A stretch of DNA of 64,000 bases from JAPPHY01 sp965247535 (GCA_965247535.1 OZ252018.1:496001-560000); one strand, 5' to 3'. Counted from the stretch's first letter, positions 24,950 to 35,761 are shown. Numbers and translations are program-made. The notes: generated by a model not told the origin, from the sequence alone.

Positions 24950-25660
24950 CTACCCGCCACTTACCAGACCAACTAGCTTCTCCCAATCAATGCTGCCGTC
25001 AGGTTGGCAGAAGTCCCTGATGAACTCAGCAGTGAACCTGTTAATCGTGGCGTCCCACTTAGGCTGATACTCTCGCCTGTGCTTGGCTGGTTCATCCCTC
25101 ATTAGGCGAATCAGCTTCAAATAGAAATCCGGATCACCCGTCATCTCTTGCCAGAAAGCCTGACCAGAACTGTCCCGATATAGGAGAGTTTCATTTGTAC
25201 TATTGCGTCGACCGTAGGCATGGGCCAAGACCGGGTCGAATTCTTTGTGTATCCTCAATAACCGATTCCGAACGGCAAGAAACTCGTCGTGCTGGCGCCT
25301 CTTTTGGCTTGCATTATAGGGGTTGGGGCCAGACTTCATTGCAACGGCGATATACTGGGTGTCTGATTCCACAGTGAAGTCCACGCCCGCGGCATCGGAC
25401 ACACTGCCTCCTGAGGCAATCATTGCTATTGGCTCAAAGAAGGCGTGGCCAAAGATTGACTCATCCGACGAGCTAAGAGAATCCACCATTAGCCTCTCGA
25501 CGATTTCGTCAGCTCTTTGAATGCCGAGGGCCTTGAACAGATACGGGTTTTTTCGGCGGAGGGTTTGTCTCAGCTTTAGGCCGGACACCTTTTGAATGCG
25601 GCGACTATAGAAGTCGCTGAGACACTTGCTTATGAGTCTCTCTAGCTCCTGTGTGTCCAT
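24950..25660 (-). CDS. PmeII-like type II restriction endonuclease
   Basis: The 236-residue protein has the pattern of PmeII-family restriction enzymes: LxxxxSSDExIFGxxFFEPIA near 75 and GVDFTVESDTQYIAVAMKSGPNPYN near 95-115. In the latter, the Asp and the Lys of MKSG fit a PD-(D/E)xK nuclease core. It cuts DNA at the site protected by the neighbouring methyltransferase. The two genes overlap by 56 bases, a tight arrangement typical of paired R-M genes. GC is lower than flanking genes. Confidence 0.75.
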   Translation of the reverse strand: MDTQELERLISKCLSDFYSRRIQKVSGLKLRQTLRRKNPYLFKALGIQRADEIVERLMVDSLSSSDESIFGHAFFEPIAMIASGGSVSDAAGVDFTVESDTQYIAVAMKSGPNPYNASQKRRQHDEFLAVRNRLLRIHKEFDPVLAHAYGRRNSTNETLLYRDSSGQAFWQEMTGDPDFYLKLIRLMRDEPAKHRREYQPKWDATINRFTAEFIRDFCQPDGSIDWEKLVGLVSGG

Positions 25661-26468
25661 TGCTCGCTCTTTCTACGGTTTGGATTGCCATGTCGCGATA
25701 GGACTCCATTATCTCAATGCCGAGGTAGTGTCTACCCAATTCCACGCATGCCAGAGCCGTGGTGCCCGACCCCATGAACGGGTCTAGAACGACATCGCTA
25801 TCTTCTGTGAATAAGCTGATGAACCAGCTTGGCAAATCCACCGGGAACGACGCGCTGTGCCCACGGTTGCCGCACTCCGTGGCCATGTGCAGGACGTTGG
25901 TGGGGTAGGCGTACTCTCTGCCTAGCCAATGAGATATGTTCTTTCCGAAGCCACTGCCTACATGCGACTCATCGCGAATCTTGTCTGTGTCGCTCAAGTT
26001 GGACAGTCTCTTCTCCTTCCAGTCACCCATTGGCACCATTACGGCCTCTTGATACATCCTGAAATGCTTGCTCTTGGAGAAGTGAAGGCAACGTTCCCAA
26101 GCGTCACGAAAGCGATTTGGCCACTTCCCGGGGTAGGAGTTCTTCTTATGCCAAATGTACTCCTCAATCCAGAACCAGCCCTGCTGCTTCATGGCAAGTA
26201 TCAATTCAAGGACGTAGGTCTGGCGTTCCCCGTTGGTAGCCCTCTCCTTGATGTTCAAGACAAAGGAACCGTCCGGTTTGAGGACCCGAAGCAACTGCTC
26301 GGAGATCGGCATGAACCATTCAACGTATTTGTGAATGGGAACACCTTCGTAGGTCTTCTTGCGATTGTCCGCGTACGGAGGCGAGGTGAAGATGAAGTCT
26401 ATGGAGTTCTCGGGGAAGTCAGCGAGTACGGTGGCACAGTCACCAAGATAGATATTGTCCAATTCCAA
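25605..26468 (-). CDS. DNA methyltransferase of the R-M system (SPPY type)
   Basis: The 287-residue enzyme has catalytic motif IV FTSPPYADNR near residue 28 and the SAM-binding motif I DPFMGSGTTALACVELGR near 232, so motif IV precedes motif I (beta-like order). The TSPPY form is usual in N4-cytosine methyltransferases but also occurs in some N6-adenine enzymes. It would protect host DNA against the PmeII-like nuclease. The start is TTG with GGAGA upstream. It is the first gene of the R-M pair. Confidence 0.85.
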   Translation of the reverse strand: MELDNIYLGDCATVLADFPENSIDFIFTSPPYADNRKKTYEGVPIHKYVEWFMPISEQLLRVLKPDGSFVLNIKERATNGERQTYVLELILAMKQQGWFWIEEYIWHKKNSYPGKWPNRFRDAWERCLHFSKSKHFRMYQEAVMVPMGDWKEKRLSNLSDTDKIRDESHVGSGFGKNISHWLGREYAYPTNVLHMATECGNRGHSASFPVDLPSWFISLFTEDSDVVLDPFMGSGTTALACVELGRHYLGIEIMESYRDMAIQTVERASNGHTGARETHKQVSQRLL

Positions 26469-26482
26469 GGCCAGTCTCCAAC

Positions 26483-26692
26483 CTAATCAACTGTGCTGGC
26501 ATTATACCGCAACTTTGTTCTAGTTTGGCAAGAGGAACACTCAAGGTGAATCGGGCAGTTTTCGGCGGATTCGCTGGCCCACAGTCCATCCACATAGCTC
26601 CAGTGCGTACCGCACTCCGCGCAGTCGTAGCAGGCGTGGTAGTCTAGGCAGACTGCATTCATCTGGATGCCATCGTCCGGGCAGTAGGCCAT
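26483..26692 (-). CDS. Small Cys-rich (zinc-ribbon-like) hypothetical protein
   Basis: This 69-residue protein has Cys at about 4, 15, 21, 24, 27, 46, 51 and 54. ACYDCAECGTHW and CPIHLECSSCQ look like two halves of a treble-clef or double zinc ribbon. It starts 4 bases after the HicB-like gene, so the two are coupled. It is not HicA. No function is known. Confidence 0.5.
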   Translation of the reverse strand: MAYCPDDGIQMNAVCLDYHACYDCAECGTHWSYVDGLWASESAENCPIHLECSSCQTRTKLRYNASTVD

Positions 26693-26696
26693 AGTG

Positions 26697-26906
26697 CTAC
26701 TCTGTAGGAATCTCCTCGCCCTCCAGCACCAGGCACTCCAAGTGGAATGACAGCATGTCCTGGATGTTCTGGAGTGCTTCCTGGCCGTCATTGCCCTGGT
26801 CTGCCAGGTTGAGGGACGGAATCTCTGCAATGACGAGGCCGGACTCAGCATCGTGCGAGAGGAGAACCCTGTAGCGATAGACGTCATGTTCCTGCATCTC
26901 GTTCAC
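26697..26906 (-). CDS. HicB-like antitoxin-family protein
   Basis: The 69-residue protein has the HicB partial RNase-H-like fold pattern: YRVLLSHDAESGLVIAEIPSLNLADQGNDGQEALQNI, matching the usual E.G...V.P.LPG....G.T.EEA.. signature. Classic HicB antitoxins have a DNA-binding tail and a HicA toxin partner; here both are absent, and a small Cys-rich gene follows instead. It may be a solitary HicB-like protein. Confidence 0.7.
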   Translation of the reverse strand: MNEMQEHDVYRYRVLLSHDAESGLVIAEIPSLNLADQGNDGQEALQNIQDMLSFHLECLVLEGEEIPTE

Positions 26907-26946
26907 CTGTGCCTATTGAAGCGCCGTGGGCTGAGTGGGCGGGCGT

Positions 26947-27171
26947 CTAGGAAGGCTGCTTGACGCCCAGCTCCTCGAAGGTCACCTGTTTGAGTACGTC
27001 CAGGTCTCCAAAGCGCAGGCTGGCATCCAGCACCTCAATGCCCGTAATTCTGTCCTCCGCGTCCAAGTCCACCGCGATTGTCTCGTCGCCGGTCGGGTGC
27101 TTTGAGGTCATCGTTCCATCCCGGAAATGTATATACAGAGCGTCTACGCTGGGATCATATCTGATCTTCAT
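26947..27171 (-). CDS. DUF2283 family protein
   Basis: The 74-residue protein starts KIRYDPSVDALYIHFRDG and contains IAVDLDAEDRITGIEVLDAS, the DUF2283 signature. Function is unknown; these small proteins often sit next to DUF4258 genes in a toxin-antitoxin-like layout, as here (next gene upstream). AAGGAG precedes the ATG. Confidence 0.8.
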   Translation of the reverse strand: MKIRYDPSVDALYIHFRDGTMTSKHPTGDETIAVDLDAEDRITGIEVLDASLRFGDLDVLKQVTFEELGVKQPS

Positions 27172-27186
27172 TGCTTTCTCCTTATG

Positions 27187-27441
27187 CTAGAAATAGTACA
27201 CCCGCACAGTCACCACTGCAATGTAGTTCTCTTCTTCCACGAAGATGGGGTTGACCTGCTTGGTTGCGTAGTGGCGGCCATACCACCAAGCGTCAAACTC
27301 AAAGTTCAGATGAGACTGTAGCCTCTCCAGCTTCGCTGGCTCCCAAGCAGCGTTCTGAATCGCACTCTCAACCTCAGCCTCGGAAGCTCCACGCACGAGC
27401 ATTTGTGCACTAGCGTGATCGGGAAAATATACGGGCTTCAC
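27187..27441 (-). CDS. DUF4258 family protein
   Basis: The 84-residue protein matches the DUF4258 pattern (DHASAQMLVRGASEAEVESAI and later EEENYIAVVTVRVYYF), a BECR-like small fold seen in toxin-like proteins. It is paired with the DUF2283 gene 15 bases downstream. I chose the GTG at 27441, which overlaps the last bases of glyS. Toxin function is inferred only from the pairing. Confidence 0.7.
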   Translation of the reverse strand: MKPVYFPDHASAQMLVRGASEAEVESAIQNAAWEPAKLERLQSHLNFEFDAWWYGRHYATKQVNPIFVEEENYIAVVTVRVYYF

Positions 27442-27445
27442 CCCC

Positions 27446-28762
27446 CTACCCCCCAAGCCGCGCGGCCAGCTCCGGCAGCAGGTCCGGGATGGGCACGCGC
27501 GTCTGCTGCATCGTGTCCCGGTCCCGGATGGTCACGGCGTTGTCCTCCTCCACCGTCTTGAAGTCGACCGTGACCGCCAGCGGCGTGCCGATCTCGTCCT
27601 GGCGACGGTAGCGACGGCCGATCGACTGGGCGTCGTCGTACTGCGCCACGAAGCTCGCGCGCACCATGTCGTACACCTCGCGTGCCTTGGGCGCCAGGCG
27701 CTCGTTGCGGCTCAGGGGCAGCACAGCCACCTTCACAGGCGCCAGCGAGGGGTGCAGGTGCAGCACCACGCGGGTATCGCCCTCCACAGTCTCCTCGTCG
27801 TAGGCGTCGAACAGGAAGACGAGCAGGGCGCGATCGACGCCCAGCGCCGGCTCCACCACGTAGGGCACCAGGTGCTCGTGCGTCTCGTCGTCAAAGTACT
27901 CCAGGCGGTGGCCGCTGTGCTCGGCGTGGGCCTTCAGGTCGAAGTCCGTGCGGTTGGCGATGCCCATCAGCTCGCCCCAGCCCCATGCAAAGCTGTACTC
28001 GATGTCGGAGGTGGCCTTGGCGTAGTGAGACAGCTCTTCGGCAGAGTGCTCGCGCAGACGGAGCCTGTCGGGTCGGATGCCCAGGTCGGTGAACCAGGCC
28101 ATGAAGTCGTCCATCCAGCGTTGGTGCCACTCCTGGTCGGTCCCCGGCCTGACGAAGTACTCGATCTCCATCTGCTCGAACTCGCGGGTTCGGAAGGTGA
28201 AGTTGCCGGTGGTGATCTCGTTGCGGAAGGACTTGCCTATCTGGCCGATGCCGAACGGCAGGCGCTTGCGTGTGGCCACGAGCACGTTCTGAAAGTTGAC
28301 GAATATGCCCTGCGCGGTCTCGGGCCTGAGGTATGCCTGCGATGCGGAGTCCTCCACGGGGCCGATGAAGGTCTTGAACATGAGATTGAAGCTGCGTGGG
28401 TCGGTGAGCTCACCGTTGCAGTCGGGGCACGTCGGCGATTCGAGGTGGTCGGCGCGGAAGCGGTGGTGGCAGGCCTTGCACTCCACGAGCGGGTCGGAGA
28501 AGGTCTCGGCGTGGCCTGAGGCAACCCACACTTCGGGGTGCATGAGGATGGCGGACTCGATTCCGACCATGTCGTCGCGGTCCTGGATGAACCGCTTCCA
28601 CCAGGAGTCGCGAATGTTGCGCTTCAGCTCGATGCCCAACGGGCCGTAGTCATACGTGGACGCGAGTCCTCCGTAGATCTCGCTGGACTGAAAGATGAAT
28701 CCCCTGCGCTTGCATAGGGAGACTATCTTGTCCATTTCCGCCTGCTGCAGGGATCGGTCCAC
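27446..28762 (-). CDS. glyS: Glycyl-tRNA synthetase (dimeric type)
   Basis: This class II synthetase charges tRNA-Gly. It has GFIFQSSEIYGG, a zinc-binding CKACHHRF...CPDCNG insert (about 93-120), RPETAQGIFVNF (motif-2 region), and TGNFTFRTREFEQMEIEYF. The C-terminal anticodon-binding domain reads VAVLPLSRNERLAPKA onward. It is the eukaryote/archaea-like alpha2 type found in many bacteria. The GTG at 28762 has GGAGG 6 bases upstream. It ends into the small DUF4258/DUF2283 cluster. Confidence 0.93.
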   Translation of the reverse strand: MDRSLQQAEMDKIVSLCKRRGFIFQSSEIYGGLASTYDYGPLGIELKRNIRDSWWKRFIQDRDDMVGIESAILMHPEVWVASGHAETFSDPLVECKACHHRFRADHLESPTCPDCNGELTDPRSFNLMFKTFIGPVEDSASQAYLRPETAQGIFVNFQNVLVATRKRLPFGIGQIGKSFRNEITTGNFTFRTREFEQMEIEYFVRPGTDQEWHQRWMDDFMAWFTDLGIRPDRLRLREHSAEELSHYAKATSDIEYSFAWGWGELMGIANRTDFDLKAHAEHSGHRLEYFDDETHEHLVPYVVEPALGVDRALLVFLFDAYDEETVEGDTRVVLHLHPSLAPVKVAVLPLSRNERLAPKAREVYDMVRASFVAQYDDAQSIGRRYRRQDEIGTPLAVTVDFKTVEEDNAVTIRDRDTMQQTRVPIPDLLPELAARLGG

Positions 28763-28793
28763 GGTGCGCCTCCGGGGGAGTGATGTGGGGATG

Positions 28794-28822
28794 ACGTTAC
28801 CAAGTTCGCAGTGGGTTGTCAA
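28794..28822 (-). promoter_or_regulatory. Promoter of glyS
   Basis: On the minus strand TTGACA (28822-28817), 17 bases, TAACGT (28799-28794), about 31 bases before the GTG. No T-box leader fits in the short 5' region. Confidence 0.6.
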
Positions 28823-28854
28823 AGGTGGGGGCGCGAGAGCTGCGTCCCGCACCT

Positions 28855-28905
28855 GGCCGGCTCATGCCCTTCGACAAGCTCAGGGTGAGCGGGCCGATGG
28901 CACCA
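28855..28905. repeat. Intergenic repeat, family A (short copy)
   Basis: Contains CCTTCGACAAGCTCAGGGTG between GGCTCAT and GAGCGGGCC. The remaining gap to 29113 holds no other feature I can support. Confidence 0.7.
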
Positions 28906-29113
28906 CTCGCCAATACCATTCCAGCGCAAAGCGGGAATCCATTCCCCACGCGCGCGCCGAGTAGAGCTAGACCACTGCTTCCCGCTTTTGCTGGGACAAG
29001 CTACGCAGGGGTGGGCAAGTGGGAGGCGGGCAGTCCGCCGCATCAGCGCGCGGTGCGCCCAAGGACTTGAAGCGTGCGCGCTCATTTGCCATACTGTCTT
29101 CGGAGGCGATGAC

Positions 29114-29926
29114 TTGGTGCTGTACGGCAATCGAGAGAGCGAGCGTTTCGCCAGCCTGACGGACGGCGATCTGGCCTTCCTGGTGGGCGAAACGGCCCCG
29201 GACGCCCGTGACCCAGCGCGGCTCGTGCGGCTGGTGCGGGAGGACGAGCAGATTCGCCAGGCGCTGGTCGGCGACGACCGGGTGTTCCGGCAGGTGGTGG
29301 AGGACGAGGAGATCCTGGTCAAGATCTCTCCGGCGCTCTACTTCGAGGTGCTGCTGCGGCGCGCCGCGAAGGACATGGAGACAGCCACTCACACCCTGGA
29401 GCGCACCGGCAGCCAGAGCATCCCCGTGTTCGACACGGACGAGGTGGTGGAGTTGCTGGCGCTGCCGGGCGTGCTGCTGTACCTCTCGCAGATGCTGGCG
29501 TCCTTCACGCGCATCAGCAGCCAGGTGACGTCGGTGAGGGTGCGCCGTGGCATCCGCCGTCGCGTGCGCCACAACGACCTGGACATCGACAGCCTGATGG
29601 GCCGCCTGGGCAGCGCCGGCGAGGAGCAGCGGTTCGGGCTGTACCGTCGCATCGCCGACGTGTGCCTGTTCCTGTCCGGTATCTTTCCGGCTTACGCCCG
29701 TGCCGACCATCGGTACCCGTCCGGCGCGCTGAGGCCCATGGTCACGGGCCGTGTGCGGCGCAGCCCGGAGGACTACGAACGAGAAGGCACACGCTTCTAC
29801 GGGCTGGCTGCTCAGCATCCCCTGGCGCGATCGCTCAAGCTGTCCGGCGTGATGGGCACGCTGCGCATGCGGTTCAACTCGGCGCGCAAGCCGCTGGAGT
29901 TCATCGCGGCCAACTACATGCGGTAG
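29114..29926 (+). CDS. Conserved hypothetical protein ending in an inverted repeat
   Basis: The 270-residue soluble protein is rich in helices (VRLVREDEQIRQALVGDDRVFRQVV; TDEVVELLALPGVLLYLSQML). A basic stretch VRVRRGIRRRVRHNDLDID lies near the middle and the end reads RKPLEFIAANYMR. I do not recognise the family. The longest open frame begins at 28988, but GGAGG at 29102-29106 points to the TTG at 29114. The last codons form one arm of a perfect 21-bp inverted repeat. It converges with hppA. Confidence 0.6.
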   Translation: MVLYGNRESERFASLTDGDLAFLVGETAPDARDPARLVRLVREDEQIRQALVGDDRVFRQVVEDEEILVKISPALYFEVLLRRAAKDMETATHTLERTGSQSIPVFDTDEVVELLALPGVLLYLSQMLASFTRISSQVTSVRVRRGIRRRVRHNDLDIDSLMGRLGSAGEEQRFGLYRRIADVCLFLSGIFPAYARADHRYPSGALRPMVTGRVRRSPEDYEREGTRFYGLAAQHPLARSLKLSGVMGTLRMRFNSARKPLEFIAANYMR

Positions 29927-29948
29927 CGGCCGCGATGAACTCCAGCGG
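29891..29948. terminator. Perfect 21-bp inverted repeat between convergent genes
   Basis: 29891-29911 is the exact reverse complement of 29928-29948, with a 16-base loop holding the stop codon of the upstream gene. It could stop transcription from both sides, but there is no T-run after it. Calling it a terminator is inference. Confidence 0.55.
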
Positions 29949-29966
29949 GTCGGTCTCATTCCCGGG

Positions 29967-31976
<2,010 letters not shown>

Positions 31977-32115
31977 CAATTACCTCCTTGAGGAGCCGGC
32001 AGGATTGTAACCAGTTGTTTTGCTTAAGCTATCCAAATGGGCAATCTATCACTGCGGGTTGCCCTAGTCAAGGCTTTATACATCCGTGCAGCACCGTAGC
32101 CCAAACACTTCCACC

Positions 32116-33186
32116 TTACCCTAGGATCCTCAAGCCATACTCGCAATACTTTGTGCAGTTGTAGCCGCCGGACTCGCTATTGCGCCATGACCTGCGATGC
32201 GTATAACAGTAGGGTTCAATCTGATCCAGACTGTGGTTCGCTCCCACCCTAGGGTTCTTCACGTTTCTCATGAAGTAGTTTCTTGTTGCCGCGTGCCCAA
32301 AATGAAAGCAAGGGCTTGAATGGTTGCCATTTGGTTCATCCTTAGTCCACCGCAGAGTCTCAGCGACTCTGTGGGCTCTCGCATCAATTTCCCGCTTGAC
32401 CCCCGGCTGCATGAGCATGGAGATTACAACACATGAGTACCATGCGGGATTTGGCCCCACAGCTTGAAAGCCCATGCGCTGCAGCTGCTGCTGAGCCGAC
32501 GTGGAGTCTTTGACATGTGCCTGAGATTCAAGCTCTCTACCTTCAAGCCGCTCCCAAAGGCGGGCCAGCCGCTGCTCCAGTGTTCGCTGTCCCAGCGCAG
32601 TTGTGAGGTCGCCGCGAGTGCGCTCCAGAATGCCTCGCATGGCGTCGGTCGTTCTCCTGAGGCCGCCGGTGATGGCCTCAGGGAAGTCCATGGTGAACAG
32701 CTGCGTGTATATACGATCCATCAGGTCGAGCAGCTCTTCGCACCTGGAGGAGTCACTGTGCCGGAGCGAATCCAGGATAAAGCGCCGCATCTCGCCGATG
32801 GCCTCACCGAGGCCGTTGAGGTATGCGGGGTAGGCCACTCCCAGGTCGTGGGGCCGCGGCAGGGGCCCGCGTGTGATGAAGGCCAGGGTCGCATGAGCCT
32901 CGACGTACTCCTTCTGGGAGTCCTGCACAAACCCGGCATAGTAGACGTCGGGATGAGTCTCCTGCACCTCGCGCATCTCTGCGACGGCGCCGCGGGCCGC
33001 CTTCAGCAGGGCGCGCGACTCCTCGAACTCGTGCCTGTGGGCGGAGCGGATGGCGTTGGCGGACTGCTGCCCTACGGCGCGAGAGAGTCTGAGCGCCCGC
33101 TCCCGCGCGGCGTGCTTCTGAACGAAGAATGCGTGGGCCTCCTCGGATAGGGCCGCCAGCTCTGAGGTCCGGTCAGGGTCGCTCAA
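32116..33186 (-). CDS. Translin-family protein with a Cys/His-rich C-terminal extension
   Basis: Residues 1-215 match the bacterial/archaeal translin (TRAX-like) helical fold, e.g. RALRLSRAVGQQSANAIRSAH and the tail DLMDRIYTQLFTMDFPEAITGGLRRTTDAMRGILERTRGDL, linked to binding or cutting of single-stranded nucleic acids. Bacterial translins usually stop at about 200-220 residues. This one runs on for about 130 residues with CFHFGH, CYTHRR and CTKYC groups that could bind zinc. The DNA for that part is visibly lower in GC, suggesting a recent fusion. Confidence 0.75.
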   Translation of the reverse strand: MSDPDRTSELAALSEEAHAFFVQKHAARERALRLSRAVGQQSANAIRSAHRHEFEESRALLKAARGAVAEMREVQETHPDVYYAGFVQDSQKEYVEAHATLAFITRGPLPRPHDLGVAYPAYLNGLGEAIGEMRRFILDSLRHSDSSRCEELLDLMDRIYTQLFTMDFPEAITGGLRRTTDAMRGILERTRGDLTTALGQRTLEQRLARLWERLEGRELESQAHVKDSTSAQQQLQRMGFQAVGPNPAWYSCVVISMLMQPGVKREIDARAHRVAETLRWTKDEPNGNHSSPCFHFGHAATRNYFMRNVKNPRVGANHSLDQIEPYCYTHRRSWRNSESGGYNCTKYCEYGLRILG

Positions 33187-33319
33187 TGGTGTCTCCTTCC
33201 GGGTGTGCGACTTCTCCGTGCATACTGCAGGGGTGGGTGGAAACCGGCGGCTCGCCCCGGTGTGCTTTCACCTGCGTTGTCGCCTGACTCATTGTAGCCG
33301 GCGCTTGTGGGCAGCCGGC

Positions 33320-35761
33320 CTACGATGCGCCGACCCCGTCGCCGCCAGCCGCGTGGTGCCGGTCGTCGGTGCGCATGAAGTCCCTCAGGTTGCGAGCCAA
33401 CTCGGCGAGCCGGTCCGAGACGCGCCGGTTGACGGTACCCTCTTCGAATGTTCCGTCCGGCAGTAGACAGCCTGCCGGAACGCCGGTCAGCAGTTCGATG
33501 CCCTCGTCGATGGACTCCGCAGAGTAGACGTGGAATTGCCCCTCACGCACGGCCTCCACGACCTCTTCTCGTAGCATCAGGTGAGGCACGTTGGTAGCCG
33601 GGATCAGCACGCCCTGTTCGCCCGTCAGGCCTTTGGCCTGGCACACCTCGAAGAAGCCCTCCACCTTCTGGTTCACGCCGCCGATGGGCTGCACCTGCCC
33701 CTTCTGGTTGACCGAGCCGGTGACGGCGATACCCTGCCTGATGGGCAGGTCTGCGAGCCTCGAGAGGATGGCGTACAGCTCTGCGCTGGATGCGCTGTCG
33801 CCCTCGATCTCTTCGTAGCTCTGCTCGAATGTGAGGCGGGCCACCAGCGAAAGCGGCACGTCGCGGGCCAGCCTGTCGGCGATGTAGCCTGCCAGGATCA
33901 TGACGCCCTTGGTGTGCAGCCGTCCTCCAAGGCGCGCCTCCCTCTCGATGTCCACGAGGCCCTCGCGGCCGGCTCCCACGGACACGGTGATGCGCCCCGG
34001 ACGCCCGAATGAGAAGTCGCCCAGGCTGAGGACAGCCAGCCCGTTGATCTGGCCGACCTCTACCCCCTCGGTGTCTATGGCGATTGTGCCGCGCTGGATC
34101 ATCTCCACGATCTTGTCGCGTATCAGGTCGGAGCGGTGCATCTTTTCGTCGATGGCCTTCTTGACGTGGCCGGCTGTTATGCTCGCTGCGCCGTCCTGCC
34201 TGGCAAAGTATCCGGCCTCTCGAATGACGTTGCTTATTTCCGCGAAGCGCGTGGAGAGCTTGTTCTGGTCCTCGGCCAGGCGCGAGCTGTGCTCCACAAG
34301 CTTGCTCACGCCCTCACGGTCCATCGGGAGGAGGCCCTCCTTGGTGCACAGGGCGCAGACGAACGAGGCGTAGTCGAGGACGTTGGCTTCCGTTCGCTCC
34401 ATCGTGCTGTCGAACTCGGCCTTGACCCTGAACAGCTCCGGGAAGTCCGGGTCCATCCTGTAGAGCATGTGGTACAGGCCGGCGTCTCCTATGAGCACCG
34501 TCTTGACGTCCAGGGGAATTGGCTCAGGCGTGAGGCCCTTGACGGCCATGAATCCCATTCGCTCCGCCAGTTCCTCCACTATGATCTTTTGCTCCCGGAG
34601 AGAGCGCTTCAGGCCCTCCCACGCCGCTGGGTTCCGCAGTAACTCCTCGATGCGAATGGTGAGGTAGCCGCCGTTTGCCCTGTGGAGGGAGCCGGGACGA
34701 ATCATGGTGAAGTCCGTCTGGAGCGCCCCGTAGCGGGCCTCCTTGTCCACGCGGCCCATCAGGTTGGTGTACGTGGGGTTGAACTCGTGGACCACGGGAG
34801 CCCCGCTCGTCTCCGAGTTGTCGACGATGACGTTGACCTCGTAGCGGCGCATGGAGTGCTCGGAGTCGGCGGAAGATGTGGCCGGAGCCGAGGCCTGAGG
34901 CTGCTGCCCTTGCTGCTGCGAGGAGCGAAACATGTCGGCGTTCTCGGCCATGTCCGCCTCCACCGCATTGAGGTAGGCCTCCACCTGCGGCAGAGAGTCG
35001 TACTCCCCCTTGAGCTCCCGCACGAGAACGTCCAGGTCAAAGCGGATTATCTCGCTGTCCAGCTGCTGGATCCCCTGGTATGCCCGGCGCTCTGCCCGGT
35101 GAACCTCGTCCAGGACGTGCTTCATCTCGGTTTCGAGCTCATTTCGGATCTGCGTCATGCGGTCGCGCTGCTCGGGGGAGAGCGAGGCCAGCTCCTCGTT
35201 GGAGAGTGGCCGGCCGTCCCGGTGGGGGACAAGGGCAAGCGCTACTGTTGTGGTTTGGACGAGGAAGCCGTTAAGTCTCGCTCGTTCGTTGAATGTTCCG
35301 AAGAGGCTCTCTCGCTCTCTTCTGAACTCCTGAAGGAACTCCTCCTTTTGGTTGGAGACTTCGGCGCTCTCCAGGGACTGCGATATGTTTCGCTGGGCCT
35401 CTACCACGAGGCGCCTCATGTCGCTCTGAAGCTCGCGGCCCCTGCCTTTGGGGAGCCGCATCACGCGTGGCTGGCCTGGGTCGCGGAAGTTCTGGACGTA
35501 GCACCAGTCGGAAGGCGGCATCATTGCGGCGGCGCGCTCATGGAGGAATGCGGTGATGGCGGACGTCTTGCCGGTCCCGGCCTGGCCGGCGGCGTAGATG
35601 TTGTAGCCACGGTCTCGGATGCCGAGGCCGAACTCCAGCGACTGCACCGCGCGGTCCTGCCCGATGATGGCGCGCAGGGGCGGCAGGTCAGCGGTGGTGC
35701 GGAAGTTCAGGCAGGTCTCGTCGCAGAAGTTTCGCAGCGAGCCTGGGGGCAGCTCTGGCAT
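33320..35761 (-). CDS. Lon-family (LonB-like) ATP-dependent protease
   Basis: The 813-residue protein has an AAA+ domain with Walker A AAGQAGTGKTS (about 58), a long coiled-coil insert, and a C-terminal S16 protease domain. The catalytic Ser lies in EGDSASSAELYA and the Lys in IGGVNQKVEGFF. It degrades damaged or regulatory proteins. This is the Lon-related type with an inserted helical domain found in Chloroflexota and others, not canonical LonA. The ATG at 35761 (MPELPPGSLRN) has GGAGG 6 bases upstream. A TACAAT -10 box lies at 35809-35804. Confidence 0.88.
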   Translation of the reverse strand: MPELPPGSLRNFCDETCLNFRTTADLPPLRAIIGQDRAVQSLEFGLGIRDRGYNIYAAGQAGTGKTSAITAFLHERAAAMMPPSDWCYVQNFRDPGQPRVMRLPKGRGRELQSDMRRLVVEAQRNISQSLESAEVSNQKEEFLQEFRRERESLFGTFNERARLNGFLVQTTTVALALVPHRDGRPLSNEELASLSPEQRDRMTQIRNELETEMKHVLDEVHRAERRAYQGIQQLDSEIIRFDLDVLVRELKGEYDSLPQVEAYLNAVEADMAENADMFRSSQQQGQQPQASAPATSSADSEHSMRRYEVNVIVDNSETSGAPVVHEFNPTYTNLMGRVDKEARYGALQTDFTMIRPGSLHRANGGYLTIRIEELLRNPAAWEGLKRSLREQKIIVEELAERMGFMAVKGLTPEPIPLDVKTVLIGDAGLYHMLYRMDPDFPELFRVKAEFDSTMERTEANVLDYASFVCALCTKEGLLPMDREGVSKLVEHSSRLAEDQNKLSTRFAEISNVIREAGYFARQDGAASITAGHVKKAIDEKMHRSDLIRDKIVEMIQRGTIAIDTEGVEVGQINGLAVLSLGDFSFGRPGRITVSVGAGREGLVDIEREARLGGRLHTKGVMILAGYIADRLARDVPLSLVARLTFEQSYEEIEGDSASSAELYAILSRLADLPIRQGIAVTGSVNQKGQVQPIGGVNQKVEGFFEVCQAKGLTGEQGVLIPATNVPHLMLREEVVEAVREGQFHVYSAESIDEGIELLTGVPAGCLLPDGTFEEGTVNRRVSDRLAELARNLRDFMRTDDRHHAAGGDGVGAS

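Noticed and set aside
28735..28852. Alternative glyS starts (upstream frame to 28852, or the ATG at 28735)
   Set aside because: The upstream part overlaps the promoter. The ATG at 28735 lacks a ribosome binding site, while the GTG at 28762 has GGAGG at a good distance.
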